Source: Alphaproteobacteria bacterium (lineage in GTDB: Bacteria > Pseudomonadota > Alphaproteobacteria > Sphingomonadales > Emcibacteraceae). Taken from it: DNA of 64,000 nt. This document shows, in pieces, positions 53,291-61,241 of this stretch. Location: positions 173,804 to 237,803 of the forward strand of contig JAUIDN010000003.1 of the NCBI GenBank assembly GCA_030428615.1. Direction: 5' to 3'. The notes under the pieces are model-generated. The model saw nothing but the letters and a program-made list of their open reading frames with translations. It was not told where the DNA came from and did no database searches. The translations under genes and the position numbers were made by a program. Within the stretch, counting starts at the first letter, position 1. The number at the start of each line of letters is the position of its first letter.

Positions 53291-53902
53291 TTAGCCATCT
53301 CTTTTGATCGCGCTGACCATCAGGCCACGCTCCCCGTCTTCAATAACAACCGAAAGTGCCTGGCCGGGCACCAACTGATCAATGTTGTAAAATCGAAGTA
53401 CTTCCATATGAACGAAAATATCCTGTCCACCATCACCACGATTTACAAATCCATAGCCTCGAACCTTGTTAAACCATTTAACAACAACGTCAACATAGTC
53501 ATCATCGCTATACTTCGTATCATCAATTACAATACTGTTCTCGTTTTCTGGTTTTTCTACAGCAGTACTTAGATCAAAATCCAATATTTTCACAGCCTGA
53601 CGGCCCTTCGGTCGGTTCGCAGACAGACATTTCACTTTCGTACCTTCAGGTAACGATCCCCGTTCATGTTCCTTCAAGATTGAAAAATGGACAAGAATAT
53701 CGCCTTGTCTGCGGTGTTCTTCTTCGTCAGCTTCTATAAACCCGTAACCTTTAACATCGTCAAACCATTTTATTGAGCCGGAAATTTCGTCAAAATGCTC
53801 GGATACTGAAACAGAACTTTTTTCGTCTGAAACAGTTGATGGCCCTGTTTGTAATTCTTTTTTTTCGTCGGTAGGCAAACCTTTAATTGCGTTGCTACTC
53901 AT
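53291..53902 (-). CDS. Cold-shock-domain protein with two CSDs
   Basis: A 203-residue protein with two OB-fold cold-shock domains. Domain 1 (about residues 36-108) has SGSIKWFDDVKGYGFIEAD and DILVHFSILKEH, and domain 2 (about 136-203) has VVVKWFNKVRGYGFVNRGDGGQDIFVHMEVL. Both keep the RNP1 (KGYGFI/RGYGFV) and RNP2 (ILVHF/IFVHM) nucleic-acid-binding motifs. The linker and N-terminal tail are acidic and Ser-rich, likely flexible. Double-CSD proteins of this kind are typical of alphaproteobacteria (Caulobacter CspC/CspD) and act as RNA chaperones in stationary phase or cold. The mRNA leader appears long. Confidence 0.92.
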   Translation of the reverse strand: MSSNAIKGLPTDEKKELQTGPSTVSDEKSSVSVSEHFDEISGSIKWFDDVKGYGFIEADEEEHRRQGDILVHFSILKEHERGSLPEGTKVKCLSANRPKGRQAVKILDFDLSTAVEKPENENSIVIDDTKYSDDDYVDVVVKWFNKVRGYGFVNRGDGGQDIFVHMEVLRFYNIDQLVPGQALSVVIEDGERGLMVSAIKRDG

Positions 53903-54131
53903 CTTCCCGAACTTCCCATTTCTCTAATAACTGACCTAATACCTCTGCATTTATCTTTACTCAATTCCAATCACTTTAGCAACCGGAACTTGTTAAAATC
54001 AACTAATAAAAGTTCATCCAAATCTACATCGGCAACCTGCTATACAGCGGATTCTATATGATTCTTACTCACTATTTCATATATATCTTTACAAAAGCTT
54101 ATAAAAAATTGACCATAAAATCAAGATATTA

Positions 54132-54159
54132 CTATTACGCCAGCTATTGTAAAAGTCAA
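54132..54159 (-). promoter_or_regulatory. Candidate promoter of the cold-shock gene with a long leader
   Basis: On the minus strand TTGACT (54159-54154) and TAATAG (54137-54132) are 16 bases apart. Transcription from about 54125 would leave an AU-rich leader of about 220 bases before the ATG at 53902. The 368-base region 53903-54270 otherwise holds only the terminator of the upstream AGCS gene; no gene is seen in it. Confidence 0.4.
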
Positions 54160-54210
54160 TTTATTAATAAATAGTTAATTTTAGTACACGCCCTACATCA
54201 ATCACAAATA

Positions 54211-54240
54211 AAAACAGGGCGACGCTAAAAGCGTCGCCCT
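54211..54240 (-). terminator. Terminator of the AGCS symporter gene
   Basis: AGGGCGACGC (54216-54225) and its exact complement (54231-54240) around TAAAA form a 10-bp GC-rich stem. On the minus strand it is followed by GTTTTTATTT, so it ends transcription leftward from the symporter gene. Confidence 0.9.
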
Positions 54241-54270
54241 CACAAATATTAACTATTTGTATTTGTTATA

Positions 54271-55935
54271 TTATTTTAACTTCTTTTCAACATAATCATT
54301 AACCATATGTTTTACTTCCTTACGCATCACGAACATACATATCACATTAGGTATGGTCATAAACGCCACCGTTATGGCCGCAAATGTCCAAATCACTGTT
54401 GTGTCCGCGAATGATGCAACAAAGAACCCGATGACATATAGAATACGGTATGGCAATACTCCCGCGTGACCAAAAAGATAAGTCACAGCACGGTCACCAT
54501 AATATGACCAGGCAACCGCGGTAGAAAACGCAAACAACGCTAGCGAGAAAGCAACAATGTATTTTCCGTTCTCACCAAGGAAACTTTTTGTAAATGCCAC
54601 GCTTGTAAGCGCCGCCGAATGAAGAAGCGATTTACCGCTAACAACAACATCCCGATCCTCAAGATCACCATCAATCACAGAAAGAATGCCGGTATAGGGC
54701 TGATCATCTTTCATGAACATCACATCTTCCGCGACGGAACGCGCATTCAGAATAGTCGCATCAGTCGTAGTCATCCTGCCAGCGGCTATAGTGATTTCAC
54801 CCGTCAGTTCCCGAATGGTTGAGCCTTCAATGAAATTTAAATGGTTAAAAAGCGCCTGCTTATCTTCCGGCAGTGTGTCTGTATAACTTCCGGCAATGAT
54901 ACTGAAGTCAGATGTCTGGAAAGTATTCTGGTGTTTTTCTGTCCATACACCAGAGGAAAGAATAACCAATCCGGTGAGCGTGCATATGATAATCGTATCA
55001 ATGAACGGCTCTAATAAGGAAACCATGCCTTCTGAAACCGGCTCTTCGGTGATGGCAGATGCGTGAGCAATAGCAGAAGAGCCCTGCCCAGCCTCATTAG
55101 AAAACAAGCCCCGATTAACACCGCGGTTAAAGGCAAAGGCGAATGTCGCACCAAGGAAACCACCTACCGCGGCGCTACCATCAAAAGCATACGTGAAAAT
55201 GGAGATAAAGGACGGAACGATGTTCTCATAATTGGATACGATCACACATAATGCACCAACGAAGTAGAGAAGCGCCATTGTCGGAACAATTCTGGAAGCA
55301 AAGGCAGCGATACGGGTGATACCACCGATAATCACAAATCCAAGCAATACCGATGCAACACCACCGACGGCCATTTCGTTAAAGTCGAATGTTTCACGCA
55401 TCACCTGCGCAATGTTATTGACCTGCGGCATACTACCGGAGCCAAAAGAACTCAGCGCCACAGCGGCCGCAAATACCATCGCAAGCGGCTTCCAGCCCAG
55501 TCCCCGGTCCATAACATACATCGGACCACCAGCAACAGTCCCATCATCCACATCAACCCGGTATTTGTGAGAAAGAGACACTTCAACAAATTTGGTTGTC
55601 ATGCCCATAAATGCGGTCATCAACATCCAAAATATAGCCGCAGGCCCGCCAAGGTAAATGGCAAGGCCAACGCCGCCAATATTTCCTGTACCAATCGTTC
55701 CGGATAGCGCCATCGACATCGCCTGAAAATGCGAGGTCTCACCGTGAGCGCCGTGTTCCTTACTTTCCTTTTCCGGGTCAAATAAAACGCCCCAGGCATG
55801 CTTGAAAAACCTTATTTGTGGAAATTTCAAATATATTGTGAAAAACAGCCCTATGCCCAAAAGGTAAAATGGAAACCACCGCGCACTGCCAATGAAGCTA
55901 TCAATTGATACAAGAAAATTATTTACTTCTAACAT
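54271..55935 (-). CDS. AGCS-family sodium:alanine/glycine symporter with a large insertion
   Basis: A 554-residue AGCS transporter. Family blocks are [51 protein letters not shown] (substrate- and Na+-binding region), [18 protein letters not shown] and [19 protein letters not shown]. Typical members have 440-480 residues; here about 100 extra residues (about 334-445, from [11 protein letters not shown] to [17 protein letters not shown]) lie between two TM segments. The insertion is hydrophilic, with repeated acidic and Thr residues, so it is probably an external or periplasmic loop. The role is uptake of Ala or Gly with Na+, fitting a marine setting. A terminator follows. Confidence 0.9.
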   Translation of the reverse strand: MLEVNNFLVSIDSFIGSARWFPFYLLGIGLFFTIYLKFPQIRFFKHAWGVLFDPEKESKEHGAHGETSHFQAMSMALSGTIGTGNIGGVGLAIYLGGPAAIFWMLMTAFMGMTTKFVEVSLSHKYRVDVDDGTVAGGPMYVMDRGLGWKPLAMVFAAAVALSSFGSGSMPQVNNIAQVMRETFDFNEMAVGGVASVLLGFVIIGGITRIAAFASRIVPTMALLYFVGALCVIVSNYENIVPSFISIFTYAFDGSAAVGGFLGATFAFAFNRGVNRGLFSNEAGQGSSAIAHASAITEEPVSEGMVSLLEPFIDTIIICTLTGLVILSSGVWTEKHQNTFQTSDFSIIAGSYTDTLPEDKQALFNHLNFIEGSTIRELTGEITIAAGRMTTTDATILNARSVAEDVMFMKDDQPYTGILSVIDGDLEDRDVVVSGKSLLHSAALTSVAFTKSFLGENGKYIVAFSLALFAFSTAVAWSYYGDRAVTYLFGHAGVLPYRILYVIGFFVASFADTTVIWTFAAITVAFMTIPNVICMFVMRKEVKHMVNDYVEKKLK

Positions 55936-56100
55936 GTAATCCCTCTTTTATAGTCATTTCTATATTTTGCCATTTATGACTTATTATTTAATCGGGACAG
56001 ACTATCGCGAAATTTTCAATCCGTATAGGATTTAATGTTTTTTTTTATTCACTCCGTAATATTTCCGAAAATCGGGCGCACAAATATAAGATAGGCAAAA

Positions 56101-56123
56101 AAAATCCGGCCACATGGGCCGGA
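56101..56123 (-). terminator. Terminator of the NhaD/ArsB-type gene
   Basis: TCCGGCC (56105-56111) and GGCCGGA (56117-56123) around ACATG form a 7-bp stem. Read on the minus strand it is followed by a run of seven T, ending the leftward transcript of the transporter gene. Confidence 0.8.
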
Positions 56124-56149
56124 CTTCTCAAAAATCTGTGAATTCTTTG

Positions 56150-57493
56150 TTATACACCACTCACAGGAGCGGTGAACCAATCAAAGAAGAAATACATAAT
56201 CAGACTTGACAATACAAGTGTCAGCATCATTATCGGCAAACCTTTACGCATCCATAGTCCCGGTGTGATCGCCATTTTCGGATTACCTGTTTCACGCGCA
56301 AGGCGTTCTGAAATGGTCACAATATAGACGTTAGCTGTTGAACCAATATGTGTGCCGTTACCACCCATACCAACACCAATCGCCAATGCCCACCAAAGTG
56401 GAGACACATTGATACCCTGTGTTTCAAGACCCAGAATAATTGGAATCATGGCCGCGGTGAATGGAATGTTATCGATCGCGGCGGACAGGAACGCTGCCAC
56501 CCACATCAACACAATTGATGCAAGAATCAAATCTTCTGTAACAAGAGGCAAAATCTGAACCCCGAGATATTCAAGGAAATGGCTGTGTTCAACGCCGCCA
56601 ATTAAAATGAATAGGGAGATAAAGAAGAGTAACAGGGAAATTTCGACCTGTTCCAGCGATTCATCCACTTCAATATGTTTACTGGCAAAAAACAGCAATG
56701 TAAGACCCAAAGCTGATACTTCCCAAGGCAACCAATGAATGGTGTTATGAATCATAAACAGGATAGTCATCAAACCGAGAATCGCTACGGCAGAATACCA
56801 GACCCGTTTGTTATTAATTGGAATTTCTTCAATATCCTGCCAGGGTTTTGGCGTCTCTGCAAGTTCTTCCTTGAAGAGAAACTTCAAGGCAACCAACACT
56901 GCGAGCCATGCCACCAACACCGGTGGACCCATATGGGATAGGAAAGTGTTAAAGGAAATATTCGCCGCAGAACCGATCATAAGGTTCGGCGGATCACCAA
57001 CAAGTGTCGCAACACCGCCTGTGTCGGAAAGAAGTGCCGCAGCCAGAAGATACGGAACCGGCGATACATTAAGCGTACGCGCAATCATAATAATCAGCGG
57101 GCCAAAAATCACAACGGTTGTTACATTATCAAGCAGCAGACTGATCACGGTAACCGCAGTACCGATCAGAACCAGCATAAGGTATAAACGCCCTTTACTA
57201 TAGCGTGCGAGTGATACAGCCAAATTCTGGAAACCGCCAGTCGGGATCATAATGGCCACAATGGTCATCATACAGCCAAGCAGGAATATCACATTCCAGT
57301 CAACCGCTTCATAAGCGGCGTCGACACTATAAAATCCCATTTCCTTCCCGAAAAGGAGGATAACGCCAGCACCTGCCATCGCAAATTTCGCACGGTGAAA
57401 ACCATGAACATGCTCGGTAAAAATACCGATGAAGGTCACCGCGAGTATTATCGCCGATATCATCATATTGTTATCAAAGATTAATTCTTCCAT
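56150..57493 (-). CDS. NhaD/ArsB-like ion transporter
   Basis: A 447-residue membrane protein of the ion-transporter superfamily with about 11-12 TM segments. Recognisable blocks are DWNVIFLLGCMMTIVAIMIPTGGFQNLA, LLDNVTTVVIFGPLIIMIARTL, LLSDTGGVATLVGDPPNLMIGSAA (the diagnostic GDPPN loop) and AIDNIPFTAAMIPII with GMGGNGTHIGSTANVYIV near the end. Length and motifs fit the NhaD Na+/H+ antiporter and SLC13/P-protein side more than ArsB, but cargo cannot be told. It is a single gene with a terminator after it. Na+ export would suit a marine cell. Confidence 0.88.
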   Translation of the reverse strand: MEELIFDNNMMISAIILAVTFIGIFTEHVHGFHRAKFAMAGAGVILLFGKEMGFYSVDAAYEAVDWNVIFLLGCMMTIVAIMIPTGGFQNLAVSLARYSKGRLYLMLVLIGTAVTVISLLLDNVTTVVIFGPLIIMIARTLNVSPVPYLLAAALLSDTGGVATLVGDPPNLMIGSAANISFNTFLSHMGPPVLVAWLAVLVALKFLFKEELAETPKPWQDIEEIPINNKRVWYSAVAILGLMTILFMIHNTIHWLPWEVSALGLTLLFFASKHIEVDESLEQVEISLLLFFISLFILIGGVEHSHFLEYLGVQILPLVTEDLILASIVLMWVAAFLSAAIDNIPFTAAMIPIILGLETQGINVSPLWWALAIGVGMGGNGTHIGSTANVYIVTISERLARETGNPKMAITPGLWMRKGLPIMMLTLVLSSLIMYFFFDWFTAPVSGV

Positions 57494-57762
57494 TTAAAAA
57501 CTCTTTTTTTTAAATTGTTAATTTGAAAAATTTAGAAACATCAAAGTCTTAGCGCATTAAAATAAACTATTTTTATTTTAAGTATCAACCGCCTGATTTT
57601 TTATTATTATTCCCTTTCCGTACCCCTAAATTTCAATGAAATCTACCATTATCTCTCAGAAATGCAATCATAATCGGACCTTAATTGTTCGTTTTAACTT
57701 AACGGGCAATGGTTTTAACGGGAAGACTGGACAGAAACAGGATAATATATTAGTCGTTAATC

Positions 57763-58200
57763 ATGATCGATAAGTTATACCAGAAAACAATTTTGAAACA
57801 TGCTGCCAATGCCACGGCACACGGCGCTCTTGAGGATGCCGACCACGTTGTTATGGTTCACAACCCAATGTGTGGTGACCGGATAAAAGTGTATGTAAAA
57901 CTGGATAATGGCAAGCTCATTAACTTCAGCCACGAAGCCAAGGCCTGCGCCCTCTGCCAAGCCAGCGCTTCTGTTCTTGGTGAGCATTATCAAGGACTTA
58001 GCAAAGAGTCCTTAACTACATTATTAAATAAGATCAAAGCATCACTTGATGCCATGGAAGGGCCGGACCACAATAAATGGCCGGAAAAAAAATGGCAGGA
58101 TATGGATGTTTTTAACGTTGTTCGCGATCATAAAAGCAGAAAAACATGTGTCACCCTACCTTTTGACGCGTTACTGCAAGCAATGACGGAAGCCGACTAA
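57763..58200 (+). CDS. IscU/SufU-like iron-sulfur scaffold protein
   Basis: A 145-residue protein of the NifU-N/SufU fold. Three conserved Cys are visible: HNPMCGDRIKVYV, AKACALCQASASVL and RKTCVTLPFDAL, and the LDNGKLINFSHEAKACA block has the expected Asp/His neighbourhood. SufU proteins bind Zn(II) or an Fe-S cluster at these Cys and receive sulfur from SufS. A standalone copy next to an unrelated locus is common in alphaproteobacteria, where it supports the Suf system. No sufS or sufB is seen here. Its stop overlaps that of the convergent bufC gene by four bases. Confidence 0.88.
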   Translation: MIDKLYQKTILKHAANATAHGALEDADHVVMVHNPMCGDRIKVYVKLDNGKLINFSHEAKACALCQASASVLGEHYQGLSKESLTTLLNKIKASLDAMEGPDHNKWPEKKWQDMDVFNVVRDHKSRKTCVTLPFDALLQAMTEAD

Positions 58201-58982
58201 CTTTTAAGATATTCCAGATCGGCAACAAGACCTTCCATCACCCAACCTTTAAAAAGTTCCGCAGCGCGCGATGATGCCAGTTCATTGTGAGCTCCCATTA
58301 ACATTTCGCAAATCTGCGGAAAGCCTTTCCCTGCCTTCACCGACCTGAGCACCTCTGCCTCTTCATCACTTAACGTTCTGAAAAAACATTTCAAGTCTGA
58401 TTTCCATTGTATGCAGTGCGATTGAATAGGATATTCTTCCGGCATTATCGGTTTTTCGTCCCCTTCATTTACCGCTGACCAGACGGCAGGTGTATTCCAT
58501 TTAAACTTATGCATTTTAAAGGATGGCTGCAGGTGAATTCTCAGTGTGGTCCATGCTTCCGGAGGGATCTGTGTGACATCCTCTACCGTTACGGATTTCA
58601 TATCCGGATCGTCAAAGACGTCGTTGAAAGTCCACTCAAATTCCGCCATTTCTATCGCCGGAATGATTGATGAATATTGGTCATTTTCTTTCAGGAATTT
58701 TGCCATATGCTGGCCAAAATATCTCAGTGACGGATGCGTTGAAGGATATGCATCAATATACGCCAGACAGATTTCTTCAAACATATCATCCCCAACAAGT
58801 GAATGCAGAGCGATAAAATCATCGGCCAGAATTTCCATAAGCCGCGCTCTATAGGCATGGGCATATATGTAGAGCCGCTTTTCCGGTCCGATCTTGCCAC
58901 CCTCTTCTATCTCTGCAAGAAACGGTTCCGTCCTGCCGTGCATTACCGCACTGATAAATTTACCTTGAATATCTTTCAGCAC
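58197..58982 (-). CDS. bufC: BufC-like partner of the MNIO enzyme (DUF2063)
   Basis: A 261-residue DUF2063 protein. N-terminal segment IQGKFISAVMHGRTEPFLAEIEEGGKIGPEKRLYIYAHAYRARLMEILADDFIALHSLVGDDMFEEICLAYIDAYPSTHPSLRYFGQHMAKFL is the family hallmark. The C-terminal half has a winged-helix-like region (SDEEAEVLRSVKAGKGFPQICEML). It overlaps the bufB gene by seven bases. Together with BufB it forms the modifying complex of bufferin-type RiPPs, where DUF2063 partners deliver or recognise the precursor. Here they should modify the Cys-rich protein encoded upstream at 59881-60150. Function of the DNA-binding-like annotation in databases is doubtful. Confidence 0.9.
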   Translation of the reverse strand: MLKDIQGKFISAVMHGRTEPFLAEIEEGGKIGPEKRLYIYAHAYRARLMEILADDFIALHSLVGDDMFEEICLAYIDAYPSTHPSLRYFGQHMAKFLKENDQYSSIIPAIEMAEFEWTFNDVFDDPDMKSVTVEDVTQIPPEAWTTLRIHLQPSFKMHKFKWNTPAVWSAVNEGDEKPIMPEEYPIQSHCIQWKSDLKCFFRTLSDEEAEVLRSVKAGKGFPQICEMLMGAHNELASSRAAELFKGWVMEGLVADLEYLKS

Positions 58983-59809
58983 GATGTTTCACCAATTTCT
59001 CTGGCTTTTTGTAACTCGGCAAGCAGATCTGAAAGTGGCGGGATATGGTCATCGCGTTCAATCATTGTGGTAACACGACCCATTTTTTTGATGGTGTATT
59101 CATACAAATCCCATACCTCGTCAATCACCGGATGGTCATGGGTATCAATTATGTAATCGCCGTTATTTTCATGTCCCGCCAAATGAATCTGAAAAACCCG
59201 GTCCGCCGGGATATAGTCAATATAGGTTTTTGGATCAAAATCATGGTTGAAACCACTGACATAAATATTATTCACGTCCAACAATATAAGACAATCCGCC
59301 TCCTCGGCGATTGATGTCAGGAATTCCCACTCCGTCATGTCAGACGCTTTATAGGTTACATAGCTTGACGCATTCTCAAGCAGGATCCGTCGACCGAGAT
59401 AATCCTGCACCTGCCTGACACGGCTTATAACATGTTTCAGTGTTTCCTCGTTATAAGGAAGCGGCATCAAATCATGAGTGTTGTGCCCGCCGTGACTTGT
59501 CCAACAAAGATGATCGGATATCCATTCCGGCTTCACCCGTTCGGCAAGTGTTTTTAAATCTTGCAGATATGCTTTATTTAAAGGATCCGTTGAACCAATA
59601 CTCATCGACACACCGTGCATAACCAGCGGGTAACGTTCCTTCACGCGATCAAGGTGGTAAAGCTGTCGCCCGCCCTTAACCATATAGTTTTCAGATATAA
59701 TCTCAAACCAGTCGACCTCAGGATCGCCCGACAGGATTTCCTCATAATGATCGGTCCGCAGTCCCAGACCATATCCTAAAAATGGTTTTTCTATATTTGT
59801 TTTTGTCAT
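58976..59809 (-). CDS. bufB: BufB-like MNIO (DUF692) oxidative RiPP enzyme
   Basis: A 277-residue DUF692 protein, TIM-barrel fold. The metal-ligand segments are visible: VMHGVSMSIGS, PEWISDHLCWTSHGG, ILLENASSYV, LILLDVNNIYVSGFNHDFD, FQIHLAGHENN, DTHDHPVIDEVWDLY and MIERDDHIPP. Such multinuclear non-haem iron enzymes oxidise Cys residues in ribosomal peptides, in bufferins to thiooxazole-type heterocycles that bind copper. Sequence similarity and gene order (precursor, MNIO, DUF2063) match the bufA-bufB-bufC locus known from Caulobacter. Expression is probably limited by the hairpin between the precursor and this gene. Confidence 0.93.
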   Translation of the reverse strand: MTKTNIEKPFLGYGLGLRTDHYEEILSGDPEVDWFEIISENYMVKGGRQLYHLDRVKERYPLVMHGVSMSIGSTDPLNKAYLQDLKTLAERVKPEWISDHLCWTSHGGHNTHDLMPLPYNEETLKHVISRVRQVQDYLGRRILLENASSYVTYKASDMTEWEFLTSIAEEADCLILLDVNNIYVSGFNHDFDPKTYIDYIPADRVFQIHLAGHENNGDYIIDTHDHPVIDEVWDLYEYTIKKMGRVTTMIERDDHIPPLSDLLAELQKAREIGETSC

Positions 59810-59829
59810 GATGGGTTTATAACATAAAA

Positions 59830-59863
59830 AAAAGCGGCGACCGGTATTTTGGTTGCCGCTTTT
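59830..59863 (-). terminator. Attenuator hairpin between bufA and bufB
   Basis: On the minus strand AAAAGCGGCAACC and GGTCGCCGCTTTT form a 13-bp stem with one G-U pair around an eight-base loop, ending in a run of T (A on the plus strand, 59825-59833). It sits in the 71-base gap after the precursor gene, where it would give far more precursor than enzyme mRNA. Confidence 0.82.
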
Positions 59864-59880
59864 AATGAAATCATCTTTGC

Positions 59881-60150
59881 TTACATGCTTTCTGGTTTTG
59901 CTACCTTGCCACCTTTATCGGCACAATCCGAAGCAGACATCATTAGGAACCCTTGTCCTTTACATGCGCCCTGACCTTTACATGCGTTTGCCGCAGTTTT
60001 GCAGTCATTCTGGCCTTTACAGGCGTTAACACCCATGCACTGCACTTGTGCTTCCTGTGCAACAGATGGTGCCATTGTCGCAGCGCTCGCAAAAACGCTT
60101 GCTGCTGCTACTGCCATTGCCAGGCTTGTTGTTTTAATTGTTTTGCTCAT
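59881..60150 (-). CDS. bufA: BufA-like Cys-rich bufferin precursor
   Basis: An 89-residue precursor started at the ATG at 60150, preceded by AAAGGA at eight bases; the longer frame to 60252 has no supporting site. A Sec-type signal of about 33 residues (KTIKTTSLAMAVAAASVFASAATMA) is followed by six Cys in a compact core: QCMGVNACKGQNDC, ANACKGQGACKGQ and SDCADKGG. The repeated NACKGQ/GACKGQ unit is the modified core of bufferin-2-like precursors. Bufferins keep long signal peptides, are modified in the cytoplasm by the MNIO complex, then exported to sequester copper. Six Cys separated by 5, 5, 6, 5 and 12 residues give up to six possible modification sites. Confidence 0.92.
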   Translation of the reverse strand: MSKTIKTTSLAMAVAAASVFASAATMAPSVAQEAQVQCMGVNACKGQNDCKTAANACKGQGACKGQGFLMMSASDCADKGGKVAKPESM

Positions 60151-60248
60151 AGTCTTAATCCTTTTTGTGTTTGTTAAAATTAAACCTTTGTGATTCCCCA
60201 CTACAAAAACCATAGGGCTACTATTTAAAACAACACACTCAACACTTT

Positions 60249-60262
60249 TCACGAATTCGTGA
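60249..60262. promoter_or_regulatory. Perfect 14-base palindrome in the bufA-mscS divergent region
   Basis: TCACGAATTCGTGA reads the same on both strands and lies about 100 bases upstream of the bufA ATG and 144 bases before mscS. A dimeric regulator could bind here. The remaining 255-base spacer has no other clear signal; the TAACC at about 60270-60290 on the minus strand is only a weak hint of an ECF-type -35. Confidence 0.4.
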
Positions 60263-60405
60263 TAGCGTAAAGCAGCTTTAAAGGTTAGCGCTCAATGTGG
60301 CCACATTGTGACGTCAATTCGTCATTATGGTTAATTTTATATTGCGCCTTTTCATCATTCGCCGTATTTTCAAATGACACAATCTCAATAATCAAAGGGA
60401 AAATC

Positions 60406-61233
60406 ATGGAAGAGGCAACACAGGAATATATGGATATGATCGTTGAGCTGGGGACTCAATATGGTCTGAATATCGTCTTCGCAATCTTAATACTCGTCAT
60501 CGGTTTCATAGCCGCGGGATGGGCAAAAAGAATGGTACTAAGGCTGTGCAGTAAAAGCAGCACGGTGGATGATACACTGGGAGCTTTTTTCTCAAGCCTT
60601 GCCAGATATATCATCATAATCTTTACCATTCTGGCGGTTCTTGACCGCTTTGGTGTTGAAACGGCGAGCCTTATCGCAATTCTCGGTGCCGCATCACTTG
60701 CTATTGGCCTTGCGTTACAGGGAACACTCAGCAACGTTGCCGCCGGCGTCATGCTACTCATATTTCGTCCGTTCAAAGTCGGCCAGTTCGTGGATGTTGG
60801 CGGGAACGCGGGCACCGTCAAAGCACTTGGCCTTTTTGTCACTGAAATGGCAACCGGTGACAACGTGCAGATCATTATCCCAAATAGCCAGATCTGGGGC
60901 GCATCAATCAAGAATTTTTCCGCCAATGAAAATCGCCGTGTCGATCTTGTGATCGGTATCAGCTACGATGATGATATTGATCATGCCATGACGGAACTTG
61001 GTAAAATTCTGGATGCCGATGACCGGATTCTGAAAGATCCGGCCTCAGTGATATTTGTTGGTGAACTTGGTGCCAGCTCGGTTGATATTGGTGTACGCGC
61101 CTGGGTGGCCAGCGGCGATTACTGGGCTGTCCGCTGGGATCTTACGAAAAAGATTAAGCAGCATTTCGATAAAAACGATCTTAACTTTCCTTATCCGCAG
61201 CAGGATGTCCATATTGTATCCAATGTCAATTAA
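60406..61233 (+). CDS. mscS: Small-conductance mechanosensitive channel MscS
   Basis: A 275-residue MscS, almost the size of E. coli MscS (286). The ATG at 60406 is chosen because AAGGGAA lies just upstream; the longer frame from 60295 crosses the divergent control region. Three TM segments are seen (NIVFAILILVIGFIAAGWAKRMV, LARYIIIIFTILAVLDRFG, ETASLIAILGAASLAIGLALQGTLSNVAAGVMLLIFRPFKVGQFVDVGG), with the pore-lining GLALQGTLSNVAAG run and FRPFKVGQFV. The C-terminal vestibule domain follows (NSQIWGASIKNFSANENRRVDLVIGISYDDDI). It opens on osmotic downshift. It is followed by the LytS/LytR pair with eight bases between. Confidence 0.93.
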   Translation: MEEATQEYMDMIVELGTQYGLNIVFAILILVIGFIAAGWAKRMVLRLCSKSSTVDDTLGAFFSSLARYIIIIFTILAVLDRFGVETASLIAILGAASLAIGLALQGTLSNVAAGVMLLIFRPFKVGQFVDVGGNAGTVKALGLFVTEMATGDNVQIIIPNSQIWGASIKNFSANENRRVDLVIGISYDDDIDHAMTELGKILDADDRILKDPASVIFVGELGASSVDIGVRAWVASGDYWAVRWDLTKKIKQHFDKNDLNFPYPQQDVHIVSNVN

Positions 61234-61241
61234 GGGCTCAA

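Noticed and set aside
55936..56149. Glycine riboswitch before the AGCS symporter gene
   Set aside because: The leader was searched for the conserved GGAGAG/paired-aptamer pattern and nothing similar was seen.
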